NCBI GenBank assembly: GCA_963555835.3
Contig: CAUVWZ020000002.1
Location: 620,001-684,000 of the forward strand
Reading direction: 5' to 3'
DNA length: 64,000 bases
Source: JAPUME01 sp027294185
Lineage (GTDB): Bacteria > Acidobacteriota > Terriglobia > UBA7540 > JAPUME01
In this document: positions 34,020 to 42,732 of the stretch, in pieces
How the letters are laid out: each line of letters starts with the position of its first letter
Position numbering within the stretch: position 1 is the stretch's first letter
Notes under the pieces: model-generated
Seen by the model: only the letters and a program-made list of their open reading frames with translations
What the model was told of the DNA's origin: nothing
Databases searched by the model: none
Translations under genes and position numbers: made by a program

Positions 34020-34446
34020 CTGATCTCTTCTTTGGGGCTCCAGAAATTCTTGACCTGCTCGAAGGCGTCATGCCGAATTCAGTAAGATATTCACGCATCT
34101 GCTTGAGGCACTTATTGGCTATTGCAAGGTAGGGATTCTGAATTTCGTTCCCTTTCTCCGTCAAAGTAAACTCACCGCGTTCATTCAGATCCGCTTCCGC
34201 CTTCATCCACCTGGCCCAGACCTGACAATAGGCCGCAAGCGCGGCACGATCTATCTGCGTAACCACCCCGAGCACGCTCAATTCCACGGTGATACGCTTC
34301 CATTCGAGGACTGCCTCCTTTGCCAAGAACTTCGGGCAGTCAGGGATAGAGCTCTTCGGCTGCGGCTCATTCTTATTCAATGGCCGTTTGCCAGGATTAC
34401 CCGCTAACTTTTTCAATATAGTTGGTTTAGGTCTTCGTCCACCCAT
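33967..34446 (-). CDS. Phage terminase small subunit, P27 family
   Basis: 159 residues, complete. It starts MGGRRPKPTILKKLAGNPGK, the P27-family signature 'G RPKPTxLKxLxGNPGK', followed by PKFLAKEAVLEWKRITVEL and the helical core DRAALAAYCQVWARWMKAEA. It recognises phage DNA for packaging. The large subunit downstream is broken, so the system is not functional. The pair lies about 300 bases from tRNA-Phe, a common prophage integration target. Confidence 0.88.
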   Translation of the reverse strand: MGGRRPKPTILKKLAGNPGKRPLNKNEPQPKSSIPDCPKFLAKEAVLEWKRITVELSVLGVVTQIDRAALAAYCQVWARWMKAEADLNERGEFTLTEKGNEIQNPYLAIANKCLKQMREYLTEFGMTPSSRSRISGAPKKRSDERTETLKRLLGPTLVQ

Positions 34447-34746
34447 CTTACCCCCCCCTACTTCATTTCGCGGTCACGTGCGCGTTGCTATCGCCCGGTT
34501 TACGGCGCCGTGGCCGTAGAGGTGCGATGCCACTCCCCCTGTCACCCGCCACAGAAGGCTGTCCTTGCTCACCCTCGCTTCGTTGACGAGGTCACTCGAG
34601 TCCCCTCTTGGATTCACACGAGGTTCACGGCCCACACCTTCGCCCTGAGTCAGAAAAAGAGGAAAACTTCGGCGTGCTTGGATTTGAGTTTTGGAACCAA
34701 ATGGAACCAGATGGGGAATCTGGGGTTGGCTAAGTCGTTGAAATGA
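34447..34746. other. Intergenic between prophage remnant and tRNA-Phe
   Basis: 300 bases. A plus-strand frame ends near 34746 with FGTKWNQMGNLGLAKSLK, vaguely like an integrase C-terminus, but no catalytic motif is present, so I do not call it. Confidence 0.3.
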
Positions 34747-34822
34747 TGGTGCCGCGGGACGGAGTTGAACCGCCGACGCCAGCCTTTTCAGGGCTGCGCT
34801 CTACCACCTGAGCTACCGCGGC
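34747..34822 (-). tRNA. tRNA-Phe (GAA)
   Basis: The minus strand folds as a full cloverleaf: acceptor GCCGCGG/CCGCGGC, D-arm AGCTCAGGTGGTAGAGC, anticodon stem CAGCC/GGCTG with loop CTGAAAA giving anticodon GAA, T-arm with GTTCAAC, discriminator A and an encoded CCA at 34747-34749. It is 76 nt long with CCA. Confidence 0.95.
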
Positions 34823-35041
34823 ACGGTTGAAAGTTTCCCCTCTCCAAATAATTAGGGCTTGTTGGCATTCTAGGGAGGGGTGAGGAGTGTTGTCAAGTTC
34901 AGCGACACTGCCGGTCACAGGAGGATTCCACCAGCCTAAAGGAATCAGCCGGGGGGTCGATTGGAAAGAGAGAGAGTGTATCGGGCGACATTATCGGCCA
35001 GATTTCACGGTCGCTTTGGAAGGAAAATTGCAAGGTAAACC

Positions 35042-35950
35042 ATGGGCCACACTAAAGTGATTGATGGAAAAGTTAGAAAAGGCCTTATGTTCAAAATGGG
35101 GGACACGATGCAAATGCTTAGGCTGCTGATGTTGATGGCACTGGTTCTGGGAGGTGGACCGATAATCTCATCGGTATTTGCTCAGAAACCGGCCTTTACG
35201 CTCCCGCCGCACGCGGCTGAAATCACTGCCGGCGTGTTTGACCTGGGCACTGCTCAGGACGTGGATGGCAGGGCAGTGCAAGGTTACGCTTTCCTCCATC
35301 CCAAAAAAGGTTATCACCACCGGCCTGGTCATGGCGGTGGAGGTGGAGACAATGGGGGGAGCGACAGCACGAGCTCTACATGCTTCGCATTTCTCGCCAA
35401 GGGAGCGACGTGGAAGAGTGTCGAGCCCTATGTTCTCGACACGACGAACGGCGATGGGCTTTCAGCAAGCGACGTTAGCAACTGGACGGCGATGAGTCTT
35501 GGTGCGTGGGAGTTGGCTGCAGGCGTGGACATCTTCGGCACACGAGATACAGGGAGCACAGTTGATGGGGCAGACACGGTAAGTCCGGACGGTAAAAACG
35601 AAGTCTCTTTTGGCCCAATCGACGAACCCGATGTCATCGCGGTGACCATCGTTTGGGGATACTTCTCCGGGCCTCCGTTCATGCGGGAACTGGTGGAGTG
35701 GGACGCAGTGTTTAATGATCCCGACTTTGCGTGGGGTTGGGCAGGTCCGACCAGCGAAACTACCTCAGGGAACACAAGCATCATGGACTACTTGAACATT
35801 AGTATCCATGAGTTTGGGCACGCCGCCGGGCTGGGACACCCCGAAAGTTCTTGCACGGAAGAGAGCATGTACGCGTTTGCTACGAAGGGCGAGACAAAAA
35901 AGAGAACGCTCAACACAGGAGACAATACGGGGATTCAAAATGCTTACTAA
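35042..35950 (+). CDS. Exported matrixin-like zinc metalloprotease
   Basis: 302 codons. The zinc-binding helix HEFGHAAGLGHP is the HExGHxxGxxH motif of the matrixin/M10 clan, near residue 258. The SMYAF block that follows could supply the Met-turn, and TLNTGDNTGIQNAY resembles the family ending. A signal peptide (MLRLLMLMALVLGGGPIISS) ends at VFAQ. A Gly/His-rich linker (HHRPGHGGGGGDNGGSD) follows the N-terminal region. ATG 35042 has AAGG six bases upstream; ATG 35087 or 35108 would shorten the n-region. Probably secreted; substrate unknown. Confidence 0.88.
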   Translation: MGHTKVIDGKVRKGLMFKMGDTMQMLRLLMLMALVLGGGPIISSVFAQKPAFTLPPHAAEITAGVFDLGTAQDVDGRAVQGYAFLHPKKGYHHRPGHGGGGGDNGGSDSTSSTCFAFLAKGATWKSVEPYVLDTTNGDGLSASDVSNWTAMSLGAWELAAGVDIFGTRDTGSTVDGADTVSPDGKNEVSFGPIDEPDVIAVTIVWGYFSGPPFMRELVEWDAVFNDPDFAWGWAGPTSETTSGNTSIMDYLNISIHEFGHAAGLGHPESSCTEESMYAFATKGETKKRTLNTGDNTGIQNAY

Positions 35951-36156
35951 CAAAAAAGAGCCACCAGGGAGGGAATCAGCGCTCTCCTGGTGAATGACTT
36001 TATCCCGCCCCACCATAAACACCCTTCCCGGTTCCCCTCTGTCGGCCTGGGCAACAAAGGTCGGATGCTCGGCTCGCAGAAAAAGGCTTATGAGAATCAC
36101 TCAGTTTTGATGCTCTACCTCAAAACCGGCATATTTTGCCGCCCTCCGCTCCAAAA

Positions 36157-36199
36157 GCGCTTCCAAGACCACCTGCGAAGGATGAACTTTCCAGAGTAA
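36157..36199 (+). repeat. Kinase-tail repeat, copy R8 (plus strand)
   Basis: The only copy in the opposite orientation: RFQDHLRRMNFPE then TAA on the plus strand. It is more diverged (QDHL for QDLL). Confidence 0.7.
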
Positions 36200-36700
36200 A
36201 TCTCCCCAGGGCAGTAAGTATCCTTCCCTGTCGCTGAAATCTTTCCGCCACAAGAGCCTCGCTGAAGCGGAACTGGGTTCAGCGTAGAATAGAACCTCAG
36301 CTCATAGGAGAGCACACAGGAAGCGTTGTGTTTCTGAAAAGACTCTGGCGCGCATCGCACGGATGCTCACGGGGTTGCCGCTGACTGCGAGCCTCCTCTG
36401 AGTGCACGCCGATGACTCAAGAGAAAGAAACATGTGCGGTCTCCCGAAGCGCGGCTATCTTCCCTCCCCTACCGTGCTCTGACGGCGCGAATCGACGATG
36501 CGTGGGTCGCCCGAATTCAACCGACCCGCCGCTGGGGAGATAGGGTTCGGGTCGTCGCCATTCGGTGCCGGGTCCGTGTCGGCTCGGAAACCCTAGTTGC
36601 TGAGGGAAAACTTCGAGTGAACCGCTGAGACAATACGCTTGCCGTAATTTCAAACCGAGGGTTACAATGAAATGTTTCCAGCAGGACTCAGAGGGTGTCA
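36200..36700. other. Intergenic
   Basis: 500 bases with short open frames on both strands but no protein I can support. It should contain the promoter of the DksA-like gene. Confidence 0.4.
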
Positions 36701-37042
36701 ATGAAGGCATCAGACCTGAAGCGATACAAGCAACTCTTGATCACCAAGCGAGACGACGTGCTGGCCACTCGGAACGGCGCCGATTCTCTTGCGCCCGCCG
36801 CAGGACATATGGACGGGGATTTGGCCGACCAGGCGGTTGCAGAAACCGAGGCCAAGCTGGAAGTTCGAATGCGCCAAACCGAAAGTCATCTGTTGCGGGC
36901 CATCGATGAGGCCCTGGCTCGCATTACGCATGGATCATTCGGAATCTGTAAATCGTGCGGCAATCCTGTCGGCGACACGCGCCTGAAAGCGGTCCCCTGG
37001 ACACGGCATTGTCTGGAATGTAAAGAGCAGGAACGAACCTGA
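36701..37042 (+). CDS. DksA/TraR-type C4 zinc-finger protein
   Basis: 113 residues from ATG 36701 (GAGGG five bases upstream; a GTG two codons earlier is too close to it). The N-terminal coiled coil is KRYKQLLITKRDDVLATRNG; the zinc finger is CKSCGNPVGDTRLKAVPW with the second pair CLECKEQ, all four Cys present. In DksA two acidic residues at the coil tip act in the RNA polymerase channel; the tip here (GHMDGDLADQ) has D-G-D-LAD. Family role: binds RNA polymerase to alter initiation, often with ppGpp. Single gene. Confidence 0.9.
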   Translation: MKASDLKRYKQLLITKRDDVLATRNGADSLAPAAGHMDGDLADQAVAETEAKLEVRMRQTESHLLRAIDEALARITHGSFGICKSCGNPVGDTRLKAVPWTRHCLECKEQERT

Positions 37043-37218
37043 CGCTACGGTCGGCCCTCAATCCACTCCTCGGTTAAACCGCCAATCAACTTGCCTATCG
37101 GCTCGGAAACATTTCTGCCCTGAGCATCATTCCCGGTATTCTGGCACTCGGGTTGGCTTTGTGGGGGAAGCGGATCGATAGGAATCGCTACGGCCGACTC
37201 CCGACGGCCGGTTAGCGA

Positions 37219-39567
37219 TTACCGCAATTGCTGTTCGACGTCCCGGAGCCAGTTGGCGGGTTTCAGCACTTCCCGGGGACGCGCGCCGTCGGGCGGGCCG
37301 ACGATGCCGTCTTCCTGCATCATGTCGATCAGGCGCGCCGCCCGCCCATAACCCAGGCGAAGGCGCCGCTGGAGCAGCGAGGTGGATGCTTTGCGTGACT
37401 CCACCACCAGGCGAACGGCCTCCTGATAAACCTCATCTTGCCCTTCTTCGGATTCTTCCATGCCTCCACCGGCGTTTCCGTTGCTCCCCTCCTCCTTCTT
37501 GACCGGCTCCAGGAGTTTCTTTTCGTAGCTTGGCGGCGCCTGATCTTTCCACCAGTCAACGACGCGGGCAATTTCCGGCTCGGTAACGAGCGGCCCGTGC
37601 AGGCGCACCAGCCGAGCCGAGCCGGGCGGGATGAAGAGCATATCGCCGCGACCGAGCAATGCCTCCGCACCGTTCGAGTCGAGAACCGTCCGCGAATCCA
37701 CCTTGGAAGCCACTCGGAAAGAGATGCGGCAGGGAAAGTTCGCCTTGATCAGGCCGGTAATGATGTCGACCGAGGGGCGTTGCGTGGCCAGAATCAAATG
37801 GATACCGACGGCTCGGGCCATCTGCGCAAGGCGGGTGATGGATTCCTCCACCATCCGCCCTTCGGTAATCATCAGGTCGGCCAGCTCATCGATCACGATG
37901 ACGATATAGGGCAAAGGCCTTGCAGCCTGATCGTTCTCATCGAACAGGCTCAGGGTGGTTTCCTTGCTGAAGATGCGATTGTACTGCTCAATGCTGCGCA
38001 CACCCTGTTCGGCCAGCTTTTTGAGGCGGTCTTCCATCTCCATCGTGACCCGCTTGAGAATGTTCGCGGCATGCTTGGGATTGGTGACGATGGGCGTATA
38101 GAGGTGCGGGAGGCCCTCATAGAGGCTCAATTCCAGATGCTTCGGGTCGATCATGATCAGCTTCAGCTCATCGGGCGTCAGGCGAAACAGGAGCGACATG
38201 ATCATGGAATTGATGGAGACGCTCTTGCCCGCCCCGGTCGAACCGGCGATCAGCATGTGAGGCATCTGAGCGAGGTCGGAGGTTCGCAGCACACCGTTGA
38301 TATTCTTGCCCAGGCAAAGGTTCAGCTTTGCGGCGGAAGCGAAGAAATCGCGGCACTCGACCAGCTCGCGAAGGTGGATGATCTCTCGATGCTTGTTCGG
38401 AACCTGAATACCCACGGTGGCCTTGCCCGGAATCCGCTCGATGAGGATGGATTCTGCACCCAGCCCCAGGCAAAGGTCTTCGGCCAGGGTGGTCATGCGG
38501 CTGTACTTGATGCCCGCCTCGGGCTTGAACTCGAACGTGGTAACCACAGGACCGGGGTGAATCTGAGTTACCGTGCCGCGAACGTCGAATTCCTCGAATT
38601 TCTGGATCAATTGTACGGCGCGCGTCTTCAGTTCCTTTTCGTTGATTCTTTCCGGGGCGTCGGCAGGTTGAAGCAGCGAGGGCTCGGGAAGCTTGAATCC
38701 CTGCCGCGAGGAGCCGCTGCCCTTGGGAAAAGAACGGAGTTTTTTCGTCCAACCGCCTGCTTCGGGTTCCTCCACACCTCGCGAGATCACGGGAGACGTC
38801 GGCGCGGATTTCCGCGCCAGCTCGCCGGACTTTCCAATTTCCCTGGCATCCTGGGTTATCGTCTTCTGGAGAAACGCGGGGATCCGGATTCCAGGAGTCC
38901 CCGGCATCCTTGGGAACTTCGCCTTCCAACGCGCGCTTTGCCAACTGCGCCAGCGCCCGCCAAGTTGTCTCAATTGAGCCGATAGCTGTTTCAACAGGGG
39001 ACCCGTCTGAGAAAACGAGAATGCGCTCAGGAAGAACAAGGAGACGACCAACAGGCTTCCCAGAACAATCCAGGCCCCTGCGGTGTTGAAGACGAAGACC
39101 AGCGCATGCGCCGAGAGCGCCCCCACCAGGCCGCCGCCGCCAAGGACATCCTGTATCAACGGTGTGTAGGGGAAAAGGGCCAGCAGAGAGGTAATCGAAA
39201 CCAACAGCAGGAAGGCTCCAATCGCCTTCGTGCCCGGCGTGCCAATCGGACGTCCCAAAATCCACCGGATACCGATTCCCACCAGACCCACCGGAATCAA
39301 AAAGGCAGTCCAACCGAAAAGTTGAACCAGCGCATCGGCGAAAAACGCGCCCGCCACGCCAATCCAGTTGCGGGTGTCCGCCCCGGCCGGTGCCGCCGTG
39401 TTAAAGGAAGGGTCGTAAGGAGTGTAGGAAATCAGGCTCAGAAGGGTCAATAGACCCGCCACCCCGATCAGCAGGCCGGCGAGTTCGCTCGATTGTACGT
39501 GGGTAACTGAAAAGCCAGGTATGCGGGAGGTCCGCTGCGCGTTCGACGTCTGTGAAGTGCTGCCCAT
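37219..39567 (-). CDS. ftsK: DNA translocase FtsK
   Basis: 782 residues. Four N-terminal membrane helices (about residues 30-190: LLIGVAGLLTLLSLISYTPY, FGWTAFLIPVGLVGIGIRWI, AIGAFLLLVSITSLLALFPY, GAWIVLGSLLVVSLFFLSAF) are followed by a short linker and the alpha/beta motor. Walker A is GSTGAGKSVSINSM, Walker B is YIVIVIDELADLM, and there is a LATQRPSVDIITG sensor. The gamma winged helix that reads KOPS sites is at the end (LLQRRLRLGYGRAARLIDMM). It pumps chromosome dimers to the septum during division. Linker short, as in SpoIIIE-type proteins. Transcribed leftward, 102 bases downstream of uppP. Confidence 0.97.
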   Translation of the reverse strand: MGSTSQTSNAQRTSRIPGFSVTHVQSSELAGLLIGVAGLLTLLSLISYTPYDPSFNTAAPAGADTRNWIGVAGAFFADALVQLFGWTAFLIPVGLVGIGIRWILGRPIGTPGTKAIGAFLLLVSITSLLALFPYTPLIQDVLGGGGLVGALSAHALVFVFNTAGAWIVLGSLLVVSLFFLSAFSFSQTGPLLKQLSAQLRQLGGRWRSWQSARWKAKFPRMPGTPGIRIPAFLQKTITQDAREIGKSGELARKSAPTSPVISRGVEEPEAGGWTKKLRSFPKGSGSSRQGFKLPEPSLLQPADAPERINEKELKTRAVQLIQKFEEFDVRGTVTQIHPGPVVTTFEFKPEAGIKYSRMTTLAEDLCLGLGAESILIERIPGKATVGIQVPNKHREIIHLRELVECRDFFASAAKLNLCLGKNINGVLRTSDLAQMPHMLIAGSTGAGKSVSINSMIMSLLFRLTPDELKLIMIDPKHLELSLYEGLPHLYTPIVTNPKHAANILKRVTMEMEDRLKKLAEQGVRSIEQYNRIFSKETTLSLFDENDQAARPLPYIVIVIDELADLMITEGRMVEESITRLAQMARAVGIHLILATQRPSVDIITGLIKANFPCRISFRVASKVDSRTVLDSNGAEALLGRGDMLFIPPGSARLVRLHGPLVTEPEIARVVDWWKDQAPPSYEKKLLEPVKKEEGSNGNAGGGMEESEEGQDEVYQEAVRLVVESRKASTSLLQRRLRLGYGRAARLIDMMQEDGIVGPPDGARPREVLKPANWLRDVEQQLR

Positions 39568-39669
39568 TCTCGGTCCTTCTTCCGACTGGCGCCGCCGGAG
39601 ACCGAGCGAACAGACGCTTCACCCTGATCCGTTATCGGAGTCAGAGCGGTACGTCGAACGCAACATTGG

Positions 39670-40497
39670 TCACCACAGGTGGTAACGCATCCCCATTCCC
39701 AGGACCAATATTAGCACGCCCAGAGCCAGTCGGTAAACGACAAATATCCTGAAATTGCTCTGCTGTAAGTACCTAAGAAACCAAAAGATAACCAGGTAAC
39801 CGACCAGCGCCGAAACGATCATCCCCACTGCAAATGGCCAGCGCATCGCCGGGGCCAGTCCCGCTTCCCAAACCTCGAGACCGGTCTTGAGCGCCGCGCC
39901 GCCGATGAGCGGCGTCGATAGCAGGAAGGAGAAGCGCGCGGCCGCCTCGCGCCTCATGTGCAGAAACAAGCCCGCCGTAATCGTGGCCCCGGAGCGGGAG
40001 ACACCCGGCACAATGGCCGTCGCCTGCGCCAGGCCGACAATCAAGGCATCCGCAAGCGTCACCTTCCCTAGATTCTTTCTCAACCCGCTGCGCCGGTCCG
40101 CCTGCCACATGATGAGGGCCACGAAAATCAAGGCTCCGGCAATCACGAAGGGATGGCGGAAATCGTTTTCTGCAAAGGATTTGAGGAAGAAGCCGGCCAG
40201 CCCACCCGGCACCGTGGCGACGGCAAGGTAGAAAAGCAGACGGCGGTTCCCGCGAATCTCCTCACTTGAAGGGTCGCCCCAGCCGAGCCCCGCTTTGAAC
40301 AGGTCCACCCAGTCGCGCCGGAAATAGGCCAGCACCGCCACCAGCGTCCCCGCATGGACCGCGATGTCGAACGTCAACCCCGGGTCTTGCCAGCCCAGAA
40401 ACCAGGGCACCAGCACCAAATGGGCAGTGCTCGAGACGGGCAGGAATTCGGTAATACCCTGGACAATCGCCAGGACAATAGCTTGATAGAGAGGCAT
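39670..40497 (-). CDS. uppP: Undecaprenyl-diphosphatase
   Basis: 275 residues, typical BacA/UppP length, with about eight membrane helices. Catalytic blocks are intact: GITEFLPVSSTAHLVL near the N-terminus and PGVSRSGATITAGLFLHMRR in the second half. It dephosphorylates undecaprenyl pyrophosphate at the membrane to recycle the lipid carrier of cell-wall synthesis; high expression gives bacitracin tolerance. Start ATG 40497. Lies upstream of ftsK on the same strand. Confidence 0.96.
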   Translation of the reverse strand: MPLYQAIVLAIVQGITEFLPVSSTAHLVLVPWFLGWQDPGLTFDIAVHAGTLVAVLAYFRRDWVDLFKAGLGWGDPSSEEIRGNRRLLFYLAVATVPGGLAGFFLKSFAENDFRHPFVIAGALIFVALIMWQADRRSGLRKNLGKVTLADALIVGLAQATAIVPGVSRSGATITAGLFLHMRREAAARFSFLLSTPLIGGAALKTGLEVWEAGLAPAMRWPFAVGMIVSALVGYLVIFWFLRYLQQSNFRIFVVYRLALGVLILVLGMGMRYHLW

Positions 40498-40986
40498 GAA
40501 CCAGACCCTTACCTGCCGAGTCGCTTCGTCTTCTCGGTGCTCTCACGCGCTCGCTGAGAGTTTCCGAGAATACCCCGGAGGCTACGCAACTGCAAATCAT
40601 TCGCTGGAAAGGGAGGGTTGGTCGTCACCTCGCCGCGCGAATTCCCCAACCGGCGGGAGGGAATGCCATTCTGGCTCGGTCCGCAAGTGGCGCACACATA
40701 GCGTATTTTCCCCTGTGTGCGAAAAGAACTGGGCTAAAGTGACAATTTGGCAAGGCGAAGCCACTCTAACGTGGACATCCGGCTCCGCCTTAATCGCACA
40801 CATCCCGGCACGCCGGGATGTATGCGCCACCCGCGGTGGGGAGCCTGCAATTCCGAAATCATCATCAACCCCTCCCTGACAAACTTCACCTCCAGTAATC
40901 CTTATGCTCCTCCGATGGAAGTAAAGAAGTCCGAAAAGGGTAGATTCAGAGTGGATCGTTTCCTGCAGGGTGGTCTTGGGGAACGC
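40498..40986. other. Intergenic with a perfect hairpin
   Basis: About 490 bases without a supported gene. CATCCCGGC-AC-GCCGGGATG at 40801-40820 is a perfect 9-bp inverted repeat without a T-run on either side, so it is not a standard terminator. Confidence 0.4.
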
Positions 40987-42639
40987 TTACACTTCCAAAA
41001 TCACCGGCAGGATCATCGGACTTTTGCCGGTTTCCTTATCCATATGACGGCGGAGGGCGACGCGGATTTTCTCCTTCACCACGCCCCAGTCGGTCATCTC
41101 CTCGGCGCTTGATTTCGCAAGCGTCTTCTGAATCACACGCCGCGCCGAGACCACCAAATCCTGCGCCTCATCCATCGAGATGAACCCGCGTGAGATGATC
41201 TCCGGCTCTGATTCGAGCTTGCCCGTATGCCGGTTGATGGCAAGCACGGGGACGACGATGCCGTCTTCCGAGATATGGCGGCGCTCCTTGAGGATGACCT
41301 CCTCGACCTCATCGAGCGTTCCCACGTCGATGCAGATTCGCCCCACTGTCACGGGGTCGGCCCGCCGCGCGCCGTCCGAGTCGAACTCCAACACTTCGCC
41401 GCTTTCGAGCAGGAAGATATTCTCCTCCGGTGTGCCCATCTCGCGCGCAAGCTGCGTGTGGCGGTAAAGCTGGCGGTATTCGCCGTGAACGGGGATGAAG
41501 TAGCGCGGCCGCACCAGGTTCAACATCAGCGCCAGCTCCTCGCGGCTGGCGTGGCCCGAGACGTGAATCGGCGGCTGCGACCCGTCCCCGTACTGGATGC
41601 GGGCGCCGCGCCGGTAGAGATGGTCGATCATGCGGAAGATGCTGACCTCGTTGCCCGGAATCACCCGGGCTGAAATCACCACGTCGTCGCCGGGGGCGAT
41701 TTCCACATGGCGATGCTTCTGCACGGCGGCGCGAGGCAGCGCAGCCATCGGCTCGCCCTGGCTGCCGGTCATCAGAACCGCGAGCTTTTCCCTCGGCACC
41801 TGGCGGACTTCGTGCGGGGGAATCAGCAATCCGGGCGGCACGCGCAGCCGGCCCATCTTCTGAGAAATCTCGGCCACCTTCATCATGCTTCGCCCCGTGA
41901 CCGCCAACCGGCGGCCGAACTGCACCGCAAGGTCCATCACCAGCTGCATCCGGTGGACGGAAGAGGAGAAAGCGCAGATCAGGATGCGACCTTTAGCCTG
42001 GGTGAAGATCTCGGAGAAACGCTCGCGAACAGCGCGTTCGGAGGGAGTGATACCCGGCCGCTCAATGTTGGTGGAATCGGAAAACAGGGCCAGCACTCCC
42101 CGTTTCCCATATTCGGCCAGCGCGTGCAGGTCGGTCATGTGGCCGTCGGGAGGAGTGGAGTCGAGCTTGAAATCGCCGGTATGGAGCACGATACCGGCAG
42201 GCGTCTCAATCGCCAGAGCGCCCGCGTCGATGGTGCTGTGGGTCATGGGAAGAAAATCAATGCGGAATGGCCCCACCGTAAAAGGTTCCCGGGGACGCAT
42301 CTCCCGCAGGTCGGTGCTATCCAGCAGGGCGTGCTCTTCCAGCTTCGAACGGGCCAGCGCCAGGGTGAAAGCCGACCCATAGACCGGAACGTTGATCTCC
42401 TCCAGCACATAGGGCAGGGCCCCGATGTGATCCTCATGCCCGTGCGTGAGCACGATGGCCTGAATACGTGACTGGTTTTCTTTCAGGTAGGAGATGTCGG
42501 GAATGACAATGTCCACTCCCAGATGCTCGATGCCCGGGAACATCACACCGGCGTCAATAATGAGGAGAGCATCGGCCACCTCGAGGACCATCATATTCAT
42601 TCCAAACTCGCCCAATCCCCCGAGCGGAATGGCCCGCAA
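40987..42639 (-). CDS. rnj: Ribonuclease J
   Basis: About 550 residues. The metallo-beta-lactamase motif is VLTHGHEDHIGALPYVL; GDFKLDSTPPDG, SDSTNIERPG and the HVSGHASREELALML block of the beta-CASP domain follow, with the C-terminal dimerisation domain ending in ILPVILEV. RNase J is an endo- and 5'-3' exoribonuclease for mRNA decay and rRNA maturation. Start is uncertain: TTG 42639 gives the minimal family N-terminus (RAIPLGGLGEFGMN) but has no ribosome site, whereas an ATT at 42654 lies eight bases after GAGGAGGG and would add IFSKT. No in-frame ATG exists upstream. Confidence 0.95.
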   Translation of the reverse strand: MRAIPLGGLGEFGMNMMVLEVADALLIIDAGVMFPGIEHLGVDIVIPDISYLKENQSRIQAIVLTHGHEDHIGALPYVLEEINVPVYGSAFTLALARSKLEEHALLDSTDLREMRPREPFTVGPFRIDFLPMTHSTIDAGALAIETPAGIVLHTGDFKLDSTPPDGHMTDLHALAEYGKRGVLALFSDSTNIERPGITPSERAVRERFSEIFTQAKGRILICAFSSSVHRMQLVMDLAVQFGRRLAVTGRSMMKVAEISQKMGRLRVPPGLLIPPHEVRQVPREKLAVLMTGSQGEPMAALPRAAVQKHRHVEIAPGDDVVISARVIPGNEVSIFRMIDHLYRRGARIQYGDGSQPPIHVSGHASREELALMLNLVRPRYFIPVHGEYRQLYRHTQLAREMGTPEENIFLLESGEVLEFDSDGARRADPVTVGRICIDVGTLDEVEEVILKERRHISEDGIVVPVLAINRHTGKLESEPEIISRGFISMDEAQDLVVSARRVIQKTLAKSSAEEMTDWGVVKEKIRVALRRHMDKETGKSPMILPVILEV

Positions 42640-42732
42640 TGTTTTGCTGAAAATCGTCCTGCCCTCCTCTGATGTTATGTAAATTTGAATCGTAGCACAG
42701 GCGCTTGAATTCAGCCAACCGATCGGCGCAGG

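Noticed and set aside
37083..37216. Plus-strand frame with a hydrophobic stretch (LSIIPGILALGLALWGKRID)
   Set aside because: No start codon at a sensible place and too short; could be a chance or the relic of a membrane protein end.
37438..38985. 515-codon plus-strand frame opposite ftsK
   Set aside because: Antisense to conserved ftsK motor sequence; a result of high GC and codon bias.
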